Shown here in pieces: positions 45,232 through 54,688 of a stretch of DNA of 64,000 bases. Both the position numbers and the translations under genes were made by a program. Origin of the DNA: Cellulophaga algicola DSM 14237. Lineage in GTDB: Bacteria > Bacteroidota > Bacteroidia > Flavobacteriales > Flavobacteriaceae. The stretch lies in NCBI RefSeq assembly GCF_000186265.1, contig NC_014934.1, positions 3,410,001 to 3,474,000 of the forward strand, in the 5' to 3' direction. Each line of letters opens with the position of its first letter. The first letter of the stretch is position 1. The notes under the pieces were generated by a model. The model saw only the letters and a program-made list of their open reading frames with translations, ran no database searches and was not told where the DNA came from.

Positions 45232-45750
45232 TTATTTAGCTGATAATAATTTTGTTATTTCGTTATTACCTTGCATTTTAGAATGTATTAATGCTGTATT
45301 TCCTCTATTATCTTTAATGGTTTTGTCGGCATTGTTCTGTAGTAGGAAAGCAACTATTTCTGTATGACCAAATGTACTCGCATAAATCAACGCAGTGGCT
45401 TCATTAAAATTTTGCTGGTTTACACGGGTACCGCTCGCTATTAGTGTCTTTGCAATAGCACTATATCCTTTAAAGCAAACGCCCATTAATGCCGTATTAC
45501 CAGAAAAATCTTGTGCATTTAAATCACATCCTTTGTTTATTAGAAAATCAACCACCTCTGCCTGATTATTGTAGGCAGCTAGAATTAACGGCGTAAAACC
45601 TTGATGGTCTACAGCATTGATAGTATCATTATTTGCTGTATATAATGCTGTAATTTGTGCTAAATCACCATTTCTTGAGGCATCAAAAATTGATTGTGCG
45701 TTCACGGTCCTACTAAATATTAAAATTAAAATTACTAGTGTATATTTCAT
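45232..45750 (-). CDS. Exported ankyrin-repeat protein (AnkB-like)
   Basis: 172 aa from the ATG at 45750, which begins a signal peptide (MKYTLVILILIFSRTVNAQ); a longer frame starting 36 bp earlier adds a non-signal lead. About four ankyrin repeats follow, for example DHQGFTPLILAAYNNQAEVV and NFNEATALIYASTFGHTEIV. In Pseudomonas and Campylobacter an ankyrin protein encoded next to a catalase supports its activity or haem loading; the same pairing occurs here, 74 bp behind katA. The helper role is inferred from that precedent. Confidence 0.82.
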   Translation of the reverse strand: MKYTLVILILIFSRTVNAQSIFDASRNGDLAQITALYTANNDTINAVDHQGFTPLILAAYNNQAEVVDFLINKGCDLNAQDFSGNTALMGVCFKGYSAIAKTLIASGTRVNQQNFNEATALIYASTFGHTEIVAFLLQNNADKTIKDNRGNTALIHSKMQGNNEITKLLSAK

Positions 45751-45824
45751 ATCGTTTGTTTTTAAAAGGGAGGAAGCTTTGTACACTTCCTCTCTTATAT
45801 CTTGTTTATTTTAAAAGTTGATTA

Positions 45825-47345
45825 TTAATTCATAAAATCTTTCTGAGAAAAACCTAAGGCTTTAGCAATCCTCATACCGTAATCTCTATCTGCTCGGTAG
45901 AAATAACCAATCATTGTTTTTTGAATATTTTTATCCGTTACTTGCCCCAAATCACCACTCAAATTTTTAATTAAATTATCCTGTTCTTGTTTTGTAAGTG
46001 ATCTGTAAAAATCCCCAGCTTGAGCAAAATCATTTGTTTTAGTAATTTTCTTTTGTGTGATGGTTACATTCTTAAGTGTAGTTTCAGACTGTTTGTATTG
46101 CGGATCTTCTGTTAATGAAGCCTTAGTACTTGGCTGATAGTTTACATCAGGATTTTCAAATCTTTTATTGCCAGCACTAATCCAACCGTCAGAATTATAA
46201 TTTTTGGGAGCTTCTAGCGGCTGATTTATTTTTAGTTGTTGAAAATTGGGACCTAGTCTATGTCTCTGTGTATCAAAATACGAAAATAACCTTCCTTGTA
46301 ACAGCTTATCTTCAGAGGGTTCAATGCCTGGAATTAATGCCCCTGGAGAGAAAGCAATACTTTCTACTTGTTCAAAATAGTTCACAGGATTTTGATTTAA
46401 GGTCATTGTACCAATCTTAATTTTTTCAATTTTATCGGCAGGCCAATCTTTTGTAGCATCTAAAGGCCAAAAATCAAAGGAGTGGAGGTCCTCTGGTTTT
46501 ATCATTTGCACATATAAATCCCATTGTGGGTAATTACCATCGGCAATAGCTTTACGTAAGCTTACGGTAGCATGTTGCCAATCTAAACCTTGTTGGATGG
46601 TAGCTTCCTCAGCCGTTAAGTTTTTTTCACCTTGCTTAGAAACCCATGAATATTTAACATAAGTAACCTTACCAGCTTGGTTTATCCATTTGTATCCGTG
46701 AACGCTACTACCGTTCATATATTGGTATCCTTTTGGTATCCCTAAATCGGTCCATAACCTTGTAATCATATGGGTTGCTTCAGGAACATTAGAAAAGAAA
46801 TCGAAATACCTATTGGGATCTTGTTTGTTTGTCTCAGGAGATGGTTTTAAGGAATGTACCATATCGGGAAATTTTATGGCATCTCTGATAAAGAAAATAG
46901 GAAGATTGTTTCCTACAATATCGTAATTACCCTGTTCTGTATAAAATTTAACAGCAAAACCTCTAGGGTCTCTAGCTGTTTCTGGAGAACCTTTTCCATG
47001 AATCACAGTAGATAGTCTTACGGCTACATCTGTTTTTTTTCCTGCTTCTGTAAATAATACAGCTTTTGTGTACGTAGACATGTCTTTTGTGGCTTCAAAA
47101 TATCCAGAGGCACCAGCTCCTCTTGGGTGTACAACACGTTCCGGAATTCTTTCTCTATCAAAGGCAGCCAATTTTTCTACAAGAAAAATATCTTCCAGTA
47201 ACACAGGGCCATATTCTCCTACTGTTTTAGAATTCTGGTTATCACCAACAGGTACTCCTCCGTTAGTAGTTATGATGTTATCGCTCTGCGAAAATCCGGT
47301 TAAAGCGTAGGAGAAGATAATCAAGGAAACTAATGTTTTTTTCAT
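45825..47345 (-). CDS. katA: Secreted clade-type haem catalase
   Basis: 506 aa with a signal peptide (MKKTLVSLIIFSYALTGFSQ), so periplasmic. Distal His in RVVHPRGAGASGYFEATKDM near residue 72, the Asn in DIVGNNLPIFFIRD, and the proximal haem Tyr in RLFSYFDTQRHRLGPNF near residue 350. Decomposes H2O2. Cotranscribed with an ankyrin protein and divergent from oxyR, a usual arrangement for peroxide-inducible catalase. Small-subunit catalase length with only a short helical tail (ALGFSQKDFMN). Confidence 0.93.
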   Translation of the reverse strand: MKKTLVSLIIFSYALTGFSQSDNIITTNGGVPVGDNQNSKTVGEYGPVLLEDIFLVEKLAAFDRERIPERVVHPRGAGASGYFEATKDMSTYTKAVLFTEAGKKTDVAVRLSTVIHGKGSPETARDPRGFAVKFYTEQGNYDIVGNNLPIFFIRDAIKFPDMVHSLKPSPETNKQDPNRYFDFFSNVPEATHMITRLWTDLGIPKGYQYMNGSSVHGYKWINQAGKVTYVKYSWVSKQGEKNLTAEEATIQQGLDWQHATVSLRKAIADGNYPQWDLYVQMIKPEDLHSFDFWPLDATKDWPADKIEKIKIGTMTLNQNPVNYFEQVESIAFSPGALIPGIEPSEDKLLQGRLFSYFDTQRHRLGPNFQQLKINQPLEAPKNYNSDGWISAGNKRFENPDVNYQPSTKASLTEDPQYKQSETTLKNVTITQKKITKTNDFAQAGDFYRSLTKQEQDNLIKNLSGDLGQVTDKNIQKTMIGYFYRADRDYGMRIAKALGFSQKDFMN

Positions 47346-47348
47346 TTT

Positions 47349-47414
47349 GTATCAATTTTATTTATAATGATGCCGCAAAATTCAATCACTTTGAGCGATG
47401 AATCAAATTGATAC
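47349..47414. promoter_or_regulatory. Inverted repeat between katA and oxyR
   Basis: GTATCAATTT (47349-47358) and AAATTGATAC (47405-47414) are exact complements separated by 46 nt, filling most of the 108-bp divergent region. They may be paired half-operators for OxyR. TATACTTG (about 47418-47425) could be the oxyR -7 box. Confidence 0.45.
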
Positions 47415-47453
47415 TTTATATACTTGTATTGCTAAAATTAATATGATTAGAAA

Positions 47454-48377
47454 ATGACTTTACAGCAATTAGAATATGTGATCGCTCTAGATACTTACAG
47501 ACACTTTGTTACGGCTGCCGAGAAATGTTTTGTAACACAACCTACAATAACAATTCAGGTAAAGAAATTGGAAGATGAAATAGGGTTTTTAATTTTTGAT
47601 AAAAGTAAATTCCCGTTAAAACCGACAGATTTAGGGGAAATGTTTCTCCAAAAATCAAAAGTAATCTTGGGCGAGGTAAGGGATTTAAAAAATATGGTGA
47701 GTATAGAGCTAGATAATTTAGAAGGAGAATACCGCTTAGCAGTACTACCCACAATATCACCGTATTTAATTCCTCTAATATCAGGTGCTTTTGCGCAAAA
47801 ATATCCCAATACAATTCTTAAAATACAGGAGATGGAAAGTGACCAGATTATCTTGGCACTGCAGAAAAAAGAAATAGATATAGGAATATTGGTAACCCCT
47901 TTGAATGAGCCTTTTATAAGAGAGGTTAAACTATATAATGAACCCTTTATCTTTTATGGTCAAAAAAATTATTTTCCAACGCTTAAAAAAAGTATTGCTG
48001 TAGCTGAAATTGAAACGCTAGATAATATATGGCTTTTAGAGAAAGGGCATTGCTTTAGGAATCAAGTACTAAATATCTGTGGAAACGTAGAAAGTACAAA
48101 AACAATCCAATTTCAAAGCGGATCTATAGAAGCTTTAAAGAAGATGGTTGATAATTACGGAGGGTTTACTTTGGTACCAGAAATGGCAATTGACGCTAAT
48201 GATAGTGGGACTATTATTCAGTTTACAGATCCTAAGCCCATACGAGAGGTGAGTTTAGTAACGCACCATTCTTTTTCTAAAGATGTATTGCTTGATGCTT
48301 TACGTCTAGAAATATTAGATAAAACGCCCGATGAATTTGTGAAAAACGAGCGTTTTATTAAAATTAATTGGAGATGA
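47454..48377 (+). CDS. oxyR: LysR-family peroxide regulator OxyR
   Basis: 307 aa. LysR winged helix at the N-terminus (MTLQQLEYVIALDTYRHFVT; CFVTQPTITIQVKKLEDEIG), then the substrate-binding-like domain. The two redox cysteines of OxyR correspond to EKGHCFRNQVLNICGN, Cys-x8-Cys, near residue 202, as in E. coli C199/C208. This spacing plus the divergent katA makes OxyR confident. It senses H2O2 by disulfide formation and switches on katA. Ends 8 bp from the convergent peroxiredoxin gene. Confidence 0.92.
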   Translation: MTLQQLEYVIALDTYRHFVTAAEKCFVTQPTITIQVKKLEDEIGFLIFDKSKFPLKPTDLGEMFLQKSKVILGEVRDLKNMVSIELDNLEGEYRLAVLPTISPYLIPLISGAFAQKYPNTILKIQEMESDQIILALQKKEIDIGILVTPLNEPFIREVKLYNEPFIFYGQKNYFPTLKKSIAVAEIETLDNIWLLEKGHCFRNQVLNICGNVESTKTIQFQSGSIEALKKMVDNYGGFTLVPEMAIDANDSGTIIQFTDPKPIREVSLVTHHSFSKDVLLDALRLEILDKTPDEFVKNERFIKINWR

Positions 48378-48385
48378 AAATTAGT

Positions 48386-49042
48386 TTACTTCAAATGCTC
48401 TAGTAAGTCTTGTGGCTCTGCTCTATTTCTATAGTCAGCGTCTAAAAATGCATATTGGATAACTTTATCTTGACCAATAATATACGTAGCAGCTAAGGGT
48501 AACTCTCCTTTATCATTCCCATTGAAGTTGCTAAGACCAAAACCATTTTCATAAATCTCTTTGACGTCATCTGTTAGTTTAAAAACAACTTTATATTGGA
48601 AACCAACAACATTATCAACATCGCTTAAAACTTCAAATTCTAAGTTGTTTTTTTCTTTTGTAGAAATAGAATTATCAGGTGTTTCTGGCGTAATTGCTAA
48701 TAGGCTAGCTCCAAGTTTTTTAAATTCTGGTAATGCCTCTTGCATATAATGCAGTTGCATATTGCAATATGGGCACCAACCCCCTCTGTACCACATCAAA
48801 ATTACAGGACCATTTTCTAGCGCATCAAACAATGTAATTTTTTTACCTAAAGCATTTGGTAAGGTAAAATTTATAGCAGTTTCACCTACTTGCAACGCTT
48901 TGCCAACAATATTGGTGGCTACGACTGCAGCAATACCTTCAGCGTATTTTTGTTTTTTATCTTCAGATGCCGAACTTTCAAAAGCGGTTTTCTTATCGTT
49001 AATCTCTTTTTCTAAAGGTCTTATTTTTTTAGTATCTTCCAT
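48386..49042 (-). CDS. Peroxiredoxin-like AhpC/TSA-family protein
   Basis: 218 aa thioredoxin-fold protein. The motif VILMWYRGGWCPYCNMQLHY near residue 85 has CPYC where the peroxidatic region lies; the preceding helix-rich 50 residues are typical of the peroxiredoxin-like group. It is likely a thiol peroxidase or alkyl hydroperoxide reductase using the CPYC pair. No signal peptide, so cytoplasmic. It converges on oxyR, consistent with oxidative-stress defence, and is divergent from marC. Confidence 0.82.
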   Translation of the reverse strand: MEDTKKIRPLEKEINDKKTAFESSASEDKKQKYAEGIAAVVATNIVGKALQVGETAINFTLPNALGKKITLFDALENGPVILMWYRGGWCPYCNMQLHYMQEALPEFKKLGASLLAITPETPDNSISTKEKNNLEFEVLSDVDNVVGFQYKVVFKLTDDVKEIYENGFGLSNFNGNDKGELPLAATYIIGQDKVIQYAFLDADYRNRAEPQDLLEHLK

Positions 49043-49090
49043 GTTATTTCTTTTCTAATTAGTACGTTTTTGTATGGCTTTAATTACAAT

Positions 49091-49137
49091 AGTAAGTTAC
49101 TATTTGAGAAATCTGAAGGTACGCAAATACTACTTAC
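49091..49137. repeat. Imperfect inverted repeat between peroxiredoxin and marC
   Basis: AGTAAGTTACTATTTG (49091-49106) is nearly complementary to CAAATACTACTTAC (49124-49137): one mismatch and one bulge. Loop 17 nt. It lies in the 263-bp divergent gap and could be an operator or hairpin; nothing else stands out in that gap. Confidence 0.35.
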
Positions 49138-49305
49138 GTCATGAAAATCTGAAGCTATAAGCGTGTTAAATATAGTGTTTCGATTAATTTATTCTTTGAT
49201 ATACCTTTTTTGGAATATGAATAAGACAAGATAAACGTTTACATGTAATTATAATTTTACTTAAAAATACCTTAGTTTTAGCTGTTAAACACCAATAAAA
49301 GAGAC

Positions 49306-49920
49306 ATGGATAGTTTGGTTACTTATAGTTTAACAGTATTTATGGGCTTTTTTGCCATTATGAATCCTATAGCAAATACGCCCATTTTTTTAGGCCTTGT
49401 AGAAGGTAAAAATAAAGAACAGAAAAAAAAGATTGCCAAGACAGCTACAATCACAGCTTTTATAATTGTAGTGTCCTTTATTTTTGCGGGGAAATATATT
49501 TTTGAGCTTTTTGGAATTACTATTCCAGCCTTTAAAATTACCGGCGGGGTATTAATTTTTTACGTAGGCTTTGAAATGCTGATGTCTAAAAAATCTAAGA
49601 TACAAAGTCCTGAAGATAAGGAGGATGATAGCAGTGTAGCGATATCGCCTTTAGCGATACCTATTCTTGCAGGACCAGGGACCATCGTAACAGGAATGAA
49701 TTTTGTAACCAATGCAAGTTATACACACATAGGTATTGTAGTTGGTATTTTTGGGTTGATGATTTTATTGACCTATTGGGCTTTTGTTTTAAGTGACGTA
49801 ATTGTAGAAAAAATAGGAGAAAACTTAATCTCAGTTATTGGAAAATTAATGGGACTTATTTTGGCTATCATAGGAACAGGTATGATTGTCGAAGGTATTA
49901 AACTTAGCTTTAATCTTTAG
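49306..49920 (+). CDS. MarC-family integral membrane protein
   Basis: 204 aa, about six membrane helices in two similar halves. MarC/UPF0056 hallmarks are FFAIMNPIANTPIFLGL near residue 18 and SPLAIPILAGPGTIVTGMNF near residue 112. The family resembles small transporters, but its substrate is unknown; it is not the multidrug efflux factor once supposed. Stands alone with a good ATG start, followed 60 bp later by the M23 gene. Confidence 0.88.
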   Translation: MDSLVTYSLTVFMGFFAIMNPIANTPIFLGLVEGKNKEQKKKIAKTATITAFIIVVSFIFAGKYIFELFGITIPAFKITGGVLIFYVGFEMLMSKKSKIQSPEDKEDDSSVAISPLAIPILAGPGTIVTGMNFVTNASYTHIGIVVGIFGLMILLTYWAFVLSDVIVEKIGENLISVIGKLMGLILAIIGTGMIVEGIKLSFNL

Positions 49921-49980
49921 TAGTTTTCAGAATACCTATTTTAGTGCAAGTATACCATTCATCATTCAATAGTTAGGTCA

Positions 49981-50622
49981 ATGAATTTTTTTAAAATCCT
50001 TTTTTTTATAACCATAGTGTTTCAGGTTTCTTGTCAGGAGGTAAAGAAGGAGGACACCATTCAGTCTTCAACTACGGAGAAAGCTATTATAAAAGTTGAG
50101 CCACTCAAAACTAGATTAGATACCATTGTAGAAGTTTTTAAGCAGAAATCTATTTATAAAGCTAGAGGTTTTGATTTTCCTATCGCAAAGCCAAACGCTA
50201 AGGGGTATTATAATGCACAAGCTTTTGGGGCAAATAATCATTTAGGCGATGATTGGAATGCTGTCACAGGTGGAAATTCTGATTTAGGAGATCCTATTTA
50301 TGCCACGGCAAATGGTTTTGTTAATTTCGCTGCTGATATTGGTGGGGGATGGGGAAAAGTAATCCGTATATGGCATACTACTACAGATGGGTTAGTAGTA
50401 GAATCTTTGTATGCACATTGCGATACCATGCTCGCAGAACGGGGGCAATATGTTTTTAAGGGTGATAAAATTGCAACTATAGGAAACGCAGATGGTATTT
50501 ATTTAGCCCATTTACATTTTGAAATTAGAGATGATGTATCATTGCCAGTAGGAGCAGGTTACGCTACCGAAACAGAAGGATACCTAGATCCTACCAAATT
50601 TATCAAGGCACATAGAAAATAG
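49981..50622 (+). CDS. M23-family peptidase, lipoprotein
   Basis: 213 aa. Lipoprotein signal MNFFKILFFITIVFQVSC, then an acidic linker and a LytM/M23 domain. Zinc ligands are His and Asp in NHLGDDWNA near residue 86 and the HxH of LAHLHFEIRDD near residue 178; LYAHCDTML is the other conserved strand. It should cleave peptide cross-links or a peptide in the periplasm. The intact H-x3-D and HxH ligands mean it is probably active. Confidence 0.88.
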   Translation: MNFFKILFFITIVFQVSCQEVKKEDTIQSSTTEKAIIKVEPLKTRLDTIVEVFKQKSIYKARGFDFPIAKPNAKGYYNAQAFGANNHLGDDWNAVTGGNSDLGDPIYATANGFVNFAADIGGGWGKVIRIWHTTTDGLVVESLYAHCDTMLAERGQYVFKGDKIATIGNADGIYLAHLHFEIRDDVSLPVGAGYATETEGYLDPTKFIKAHRK

Positions 50623-50652
50623 CGGTGCCTAAATCATAAAATTCTTATACAT

Positions 50653-51186
50653 ATGAAAATAAAAAGTATTAAATACATTTTAATAGCTCCATGTATACTT
50701 CTGCTATATATTTCGGGTAAAGAACGTAGCTCTTATACTCCTCAAGATGTTGAGATAAAAAAAACATGGAATTCATTTTTAAAGGCGGTAGAAAAAAAAG
50801 AGAGAAGAACTTTTAAGGGTTTATCCAAAACTAAAATTAGATGTTATCCTTGTTTAGAGAATACCACAGAAGAACAAGCGTACATTGCCCAATTGCAGGA
50901 AACAGATACATTATGGTATGATACCATTTATGAAGATTTGATCTACGTGCCTATTGATAGGTTTATAGCTCAAGATTTTGATCTGTTTTTTAATCCAGAC
51001 TTTGTAAAGCTACTAAAAGAAAGAGAAACTATTTTTTACAAACAGGATTTGGATGGGGTCTTCTATTGGGAAATTCTAGTTACCACTACAGAACGAACCT
51101 TGTTTCATGAAGGAGGTCAACATCATTTTAGATTTGAAAAATGTGATGACGGATGGAAACTTAATGAGATTGGAACCATACCTTAG
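50653..51186 (+). CDS. Exported hypothetical protein with CYPC pair
   Basis: 177 aa. A hydrophobic start (IKYILIAPCILLLYISG) acts as a signal or anchor. KTKIRCYPCLENTTEEQAYI contains a C-x2-C pair, and a third Cys lies in FEKCDDGWKLNEIG; the closing pattern D-G-W-K-L resembles the last strand of NTF2-like or SnoaL-type domains. Family not recognised. It follows the M23 gene by 30 bp and overlaps the stop of the convergent esterase gene by 4 bp. Confidence 0.6.
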   Translation: MKIKSIKYILIAPCILLLYISGKERSSYTPQDVEIKKTWNSFLKAVEKKERRTFKGLSKTKIRCYPCLENTTEEQAYIAQLQETDTLWYDTIYEDLIYVPIDRFIAQDFDLFFNPDFVKLLKERETIFYKQDLDGVFYWEILVTTTERTLFHEGGQHHFRFEKCDDGWKLNEIGTIP

Positions 51187-51983
51187 TCTAATAAGCTATC
51201 AAAAAATAGCAAGGTATCTTTAATGTGTTCTTGCCAATAACTCCATTCGTGTTTTCCTTCAAATTCCTGATAGGTATGCGGTATATGCTCTTCTTTTAAT
51301 AGTTGATGAAGCCTTCTGTTTTGTTCAATTAGAATATCATCTTTACCACAATCAAACCGGAAGGGAGGTAAGCGTAATTTATTTTTTTGTAATAATAAAA
51401 ATACATCTTCATCGGACAGGTTTTCTTGATTATAGCTGCTTTCATCCTCTTCAACAAATAAATGCATCTGGCTTTTAGTAGTGATAGAAGAATGACCGGA
51501 AAGTCCTTTATAAATTTCAGGATATTTAGCACCCAAGCGTAGCGCACCATACCCACCCATTGATAATCCGGCAATACATAATGGAGATGTTTTACTAGTA
51601 CACGCTATATTTTCTATGACGGCTTGGTTAACATCTGTGGTAATCCACGTTTCAAAGTCCTTATCAGAATGTGGTAGATATGCAGAGCCGTCACCCCATA
51701 ACCCATCAGAGGGCATAGCAAGTACCATAGGTTTAATTTTTTCTTCTTGCATCATTTGTAATGCGGTAAAATGTACACCTGCTTTATGGGCCCATATCCA
51801 AGCACTGCCATATACCCCATGTAGAAGCGTAATTATAGGCGCATCTTTCAAATCTTTATTGGGAGGAACAAAAACACAAATATCACCTCTTCCTTTCAGA
51901 TTGGATGATTTAACCGTAATAAAACGTAGGTTATTACTTTCAAAATCAGGGTTAGATACTTCTGTGGTTTTAAATATAGTCAT
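51183..51983 (-). CDS. Putative esterase (alpha/beta hydrolase, esterase D-like)
   Basis: 266 aa alpha/beta hydrolase of the PF00756 esterase type. Nucleophile Ser in AGLSMGGYGALRLGAKY near residue 137, Asp in DCGKDDILIEQNR, His in EGKHEWSYWQEHIKD near residue 248. No signal peptide. The homologous S-formylglutathione hydrolase acts in formaldehyde removal, which would fit the upstream P450 demethylase and alcohol dehydrogenase, but feruloyl-type or other ester substrates are possible. Last gene of the P450 operon, 16 bp after the dehydrogenase. Confidence 0.78.
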   Translation of the reverse strand: MTIFKTTEVSNPDFESNNLRFITVKSSNLKGRGDICVFVPPNKDLKDAPIITLLHGVYGSAWIWAHKAGVHFTALQMMQEEKIKPMVLAMPSDGLWGDGSAYLPHSDKDFETWITTDVNQAVIENIACTSKTSPLCIAGLSMGGYGALRLGAKYPEIYKGLSGHSSITTKSQMHLFVEEDESSYNQENLSDEDVFLLLQKNKLRLPPFRFDCGKDDILIEQNRRLHQLLKEEHIPHTYQEFEGKHEWSYWQEHIKDTLLFFDSLLD

Positions 51984-51999
51984 GATTTTTTAGTTGAAA

Positions 52000-53118
52000 T
52001 TAATCAAAAACAATTACACCTTTAGCATTCTTACCCGATAGCATATCGTCAAAAGCTTGTTGTAAATTATCAAGAGAATAGGTGCGTGTAATCATTTCAT
52101 CAAGCAGTAAGTCGCCGTTTTTATAATGGGTTATGATCTTGGGGAAATCTGTTTGCGGGTTACATTTTCCGTATAACGGATTGATATAAATTTTATCCCA
52201 TTCAAAGAGAGACATATCTATCAATACTTCCTCTTCAATACCACTTACTTGTACTGCTGTTCCTGCATTTCTTACCATTGCTAAAGGAGCAGCACCTAGC
52301 GCTGGTATTGCGGTACATTCAAAAGCATAATCTGCACCACGACCATCGGTCATTATTCTTACTTTTTTGGCAGCTTCTAAAAGTCCCTTGTCATTTTTAC
52401 GAGCAAGAATAGTATGTGTAGCTCCAAATTGTTTCGCCATTTCTAAACGATTTTCATTAATGTCAATGGCTATAATTTTAGATGCTTTAGACACTTTTGC
52501 TCCTTGAATAACATTTAATCCTACGCCTCCTGTACCCAAAACCACCACACTACTATGTTCTTTTACTTTGGCAGAGTTTACGGCAGACCCGTAGCCTGTC
52601 ATTACACCACAACTAATAATACTTGCAGCCGTAAAAGGCATTTTATCGTAAGTGTTTTTTACGACGGCAGATTCTTTTACTAAAGTATATTCTGATAAAG
52701 TACCAATATTAAAGGAACGTATAATAGGGGTGTTATTACATGTGGTACCTTCTAAATGTGCATGTCCTGGCGTATACCCATTTCCACCGGCCACTACGGG
52801 CGAATTATTTTCACAAATATGTTGGTTTTTTTCTTTGCATTGAAAGCATTTACCACATGGGGTGGCCCAGTTTAAAATTACAGCATCTCCTACCTTAACG
52901 GTGGTTACTTTAGCACCAATTGCTTTTACAATTCCAGCGCCTTCATGCCCCATAATAATAGGTTTTCCCCAATGGAGAGAATCATGGTCTGTATGGCAAA
53001 GTCCTGCAGCTTTTATAGCCACCAATACTTCATCCTCTTGTGGGTTTTCTACGGTAACATATTCAATAGAGAATGATCCGTCACCTTTTGCAATAGCACT
53101 TTTTGATTGTATAGACAT
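52000..53118 (-). CDS. Zinc-dependent alcohol dehydrogenase (MDR, class III-like)
   Basis: 372 aa medium-chain dehydrogenase. Catalytic Zn ligands: Cys in AAGLCHTDHDS, His-Glu in MGHEGAG, and a later Cys; structural Zn cysteines in CGKCFQCKEKNQHIC. Rossmann motif VVLGTGGVGLNVIQGAK near residue 195. It oxidises an alcohol with NAD+. Operon position after the P450 redox chain matches the 6-O-methyl-galactose demethylation clusters, where a similar dehydrogenase is always present though its true substrate is debated; formaldehyde was the first idea. Confidence 0.85.
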   Translation of the reverse strand: MSIQSKSAIAKGDGSFSIEYVTVENPQEDEVLVAIKAAGLCHTDHDSLHWGKPIIMGHEGAGIVKAIGAKVTTVKVGDAVILNWATPCGKCFQCKEKNQHICENNSPVVAGGNGYTPGHAHLEGTTCNNTPIIRSFNIGTLSEYTLVKESAVVKNTYDKMPFTAASIISCGVMTGYGSAVNSAKVKEHSSVVVLGTGGVGLNVIQGAKVSKASKIIAIDINENRLEMAKQFGATHTILARKNDKGLLEAAKKVRIMTDGRGADYAFECTAIPALGAAPLAMVRNAGTAVQVSGIEEEVLIDMSLFEWDKIYINPLYGKCNPQTDFPKIITHYKNGDLLLDEMITRTYSLDNLQQAFDDMLSGKNAKGVIVFD

Positions 53119-53126
53119 AATTTTAA

Positions 53127-54371
53127 TTATAAAAAACTAGTAGGGGTTATAGCGATACTTGAATCTTTAATTTTTTCTTTATTTAGTTGTTGCTTCGATT
53201 GAATAAATCTTCCGCCTAGAATATATGCTTTTGCATTGTTTACAGCATCTACGGCAAGCAATTCATCATCCTTAAAATACCAAAAGGAAACGCTTTTCTC
53301 TTTTGAGGTTTCAACCCGTTTAATGAGTTGGTTATAGCCTGTTGTTAGCCCTACAATTTGTAATTTTACATCATACTGATCTGACCAAAACCAAGGGATT
53401 GTATTGTAGTGTTTCTCATTACCACAAATACTAGCTGCCGCTATTTTTGCTTGATCTACCGCATTTTGTACAGATTCTAATCGGATATTTTTTTTATAAT
53501 GGGGACTATAGTGGTTGGTGCAATCGCCAATAGCATAAATAGCAGTATTACTTGTCTTGCAGGTACTGTCTACTTTTATCCCATTAGTTATTTCAAGCCC
53601 TAGCTGTTCAGCTAATTCTGTATTCACAATAATACCTACGCCCACCACAATGATATCGGCCTCATAAGTACTACCATCATCACAACTAATGATGTTTGTT
53701 TTATTTTTATGCGCTAGTTGGGATACGTTTTTGTTACAGTGAATAGCAACAGCATTATCATGATGTAATTTTTCAAAAAAGTGAGACATTTCAGTCGCCG
53801 TCACTCGTGCTAATACTCGAGGTTCCCGTTCTAAAACAGTGACAATTGCGCCTATTTTTTTTAAAGATGCAGCAGTTTCTAATCCAATATAGCCACCACC
53901 AATTAGCACCACTTTTTTAGAGATTGATTTTTTTAATGCAGTTCTAATTGCCACAGCATCTGCAATAGAGCGCATGGGGAATATATTTTTGACAGTTGCT
54001 ATTCCTTGAATATTCGGAATTAAAGGTCGTGCTCCTGTGGCCAAGACTAAAAAGTTATACTGATATTCTTTTCCTTCTTGGGTTGTGATGGTACTCTCTT
54101 TTGCATTAGCAGAAGCAATACTAATCCCTAGTTTTAAAGTGATGTTATCTGTCGTATAGCTTTCTAATGGATATAGGGCATCTATTTTATTATGGTCTTC
54201 CGTACTTAAATATGATTTAGAAAGTGGAGGTTTGTGATAGGGGAGGGTAGCTTCCTTATCAAAGAGTAAAATAGTACCCTGCCAACCTTGTTTTCTAAGG
54301 GCGAAAGCAAAATTTACCCCAGCATGACTTGCGCCAATTATGATACACGTTTGTGAACTTTGTGCTGTCAT
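53127..54371 (-). CDS. FAD-dependent ferredoxin reductase (P450 redox partner)
   Basis: 414 aa, putidaredoxin-reductase type. FAD motif IIGASHAGVNFAFALRKQGW at the N-terminus, NADH motif VLIGGGYIGLETAASLKKIG near residue 150, and the FAD-closing AIYAIGDCTNH near residue 275. It passes electrons from NAD(P)H to the 2Fe-2S ferredoxin encoded 5 bp upstream. Second FAD motif GxSxAG replaced by GASHAG, which is normal for this group. Part of the class I P450 system. Confidence 0.9.
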   Translation of the reverse strand: MTAQSSQTCIIIGASHAGVNFAFALRKQGWQGTILLFDKEATLPYHKPPLSKSYLSTEDHNKIDALYPLESYTTDNITLKLGISIASANAKESTITTQEGKEYQYNFLVLATGARPLIPNIQGIATVKNIFPMRSIADAVAIRTALKKSISKKVVLIGGGYIGLETAASLKKIGAIVTVLEREPRVLARVTATEMSHFFEKLHHDNAVAIHCNKNVSQLAHKNKTNIISCDDGSTYEADIIVVGVGIIVNTELAEQLGLEITNGIKVDSTCKTSNTAIYAIGDCTNHYSPHYKKNIRLESVQNAVDQAKIAAASICGNEKHYNTIPWFWSDQYDVKLQIVGLTTGYNQLIKRVETSKEKSVSFWYFKDDELLAVDAVNNAKAYILGGRFIQSKQQLNKEKIKDSSIAITPTSFL

Positions 54372-54376
54372 CTAAT

Positions 54377-54685
54377 TTATTTTGCAACATTAACAACAAT
54401 GCCATCAATAGCATCAGTGACTTGAATTTGGCAGGATAATCTGCTATAGTTTGTTGTTTTATCATCAAACTCTAGCATATCACTTTCCATTTCATTTGGC
54501 GGACCTATTTTGGTCCAATCTTCTTTTTGTACGTAAATATGACAAGTAGCACAAGAGCAAACGCCCCCGCAATTCCCTTCAATGCCTTCAATTTTATTTT
54601 GCAATGCCAACTCCATCAAATTGCCAGAATTGCCAGATACTACAGTGCTTTTATTATCGGTTGAAATAAATGTTATTTGAGCCAT
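54377..54685 (-). CDS. 2Fe-2S ferredoxin (putidaredoxin type)
   Basis: 102 aa. Cluster ligands in GNCGGVCSCATCHIYV (C-x5-C-x2-C with the first Cys at about 39) and a fourth in YSRLSCQIQV near residue 85. This is the adrenodoxin/putidaredoxin family that serves P450 enzymes. It lies between reductase and P450 genes with gaps of 5 and 3 bp, so all three are made together in a fixed ratio. Confidence 0.92.
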   Translation of the reverse strand: MAQITFISTDNKSTVVSGNSGNLMELALQNKIEGIEGNCGGVCSCATCHIYVQKEDWTKIGPPNEMESDMLEFDDKTTNYSRLSCQIQVTDAIDGIVVNVAK

Positions 54686-54688
54686 TAT

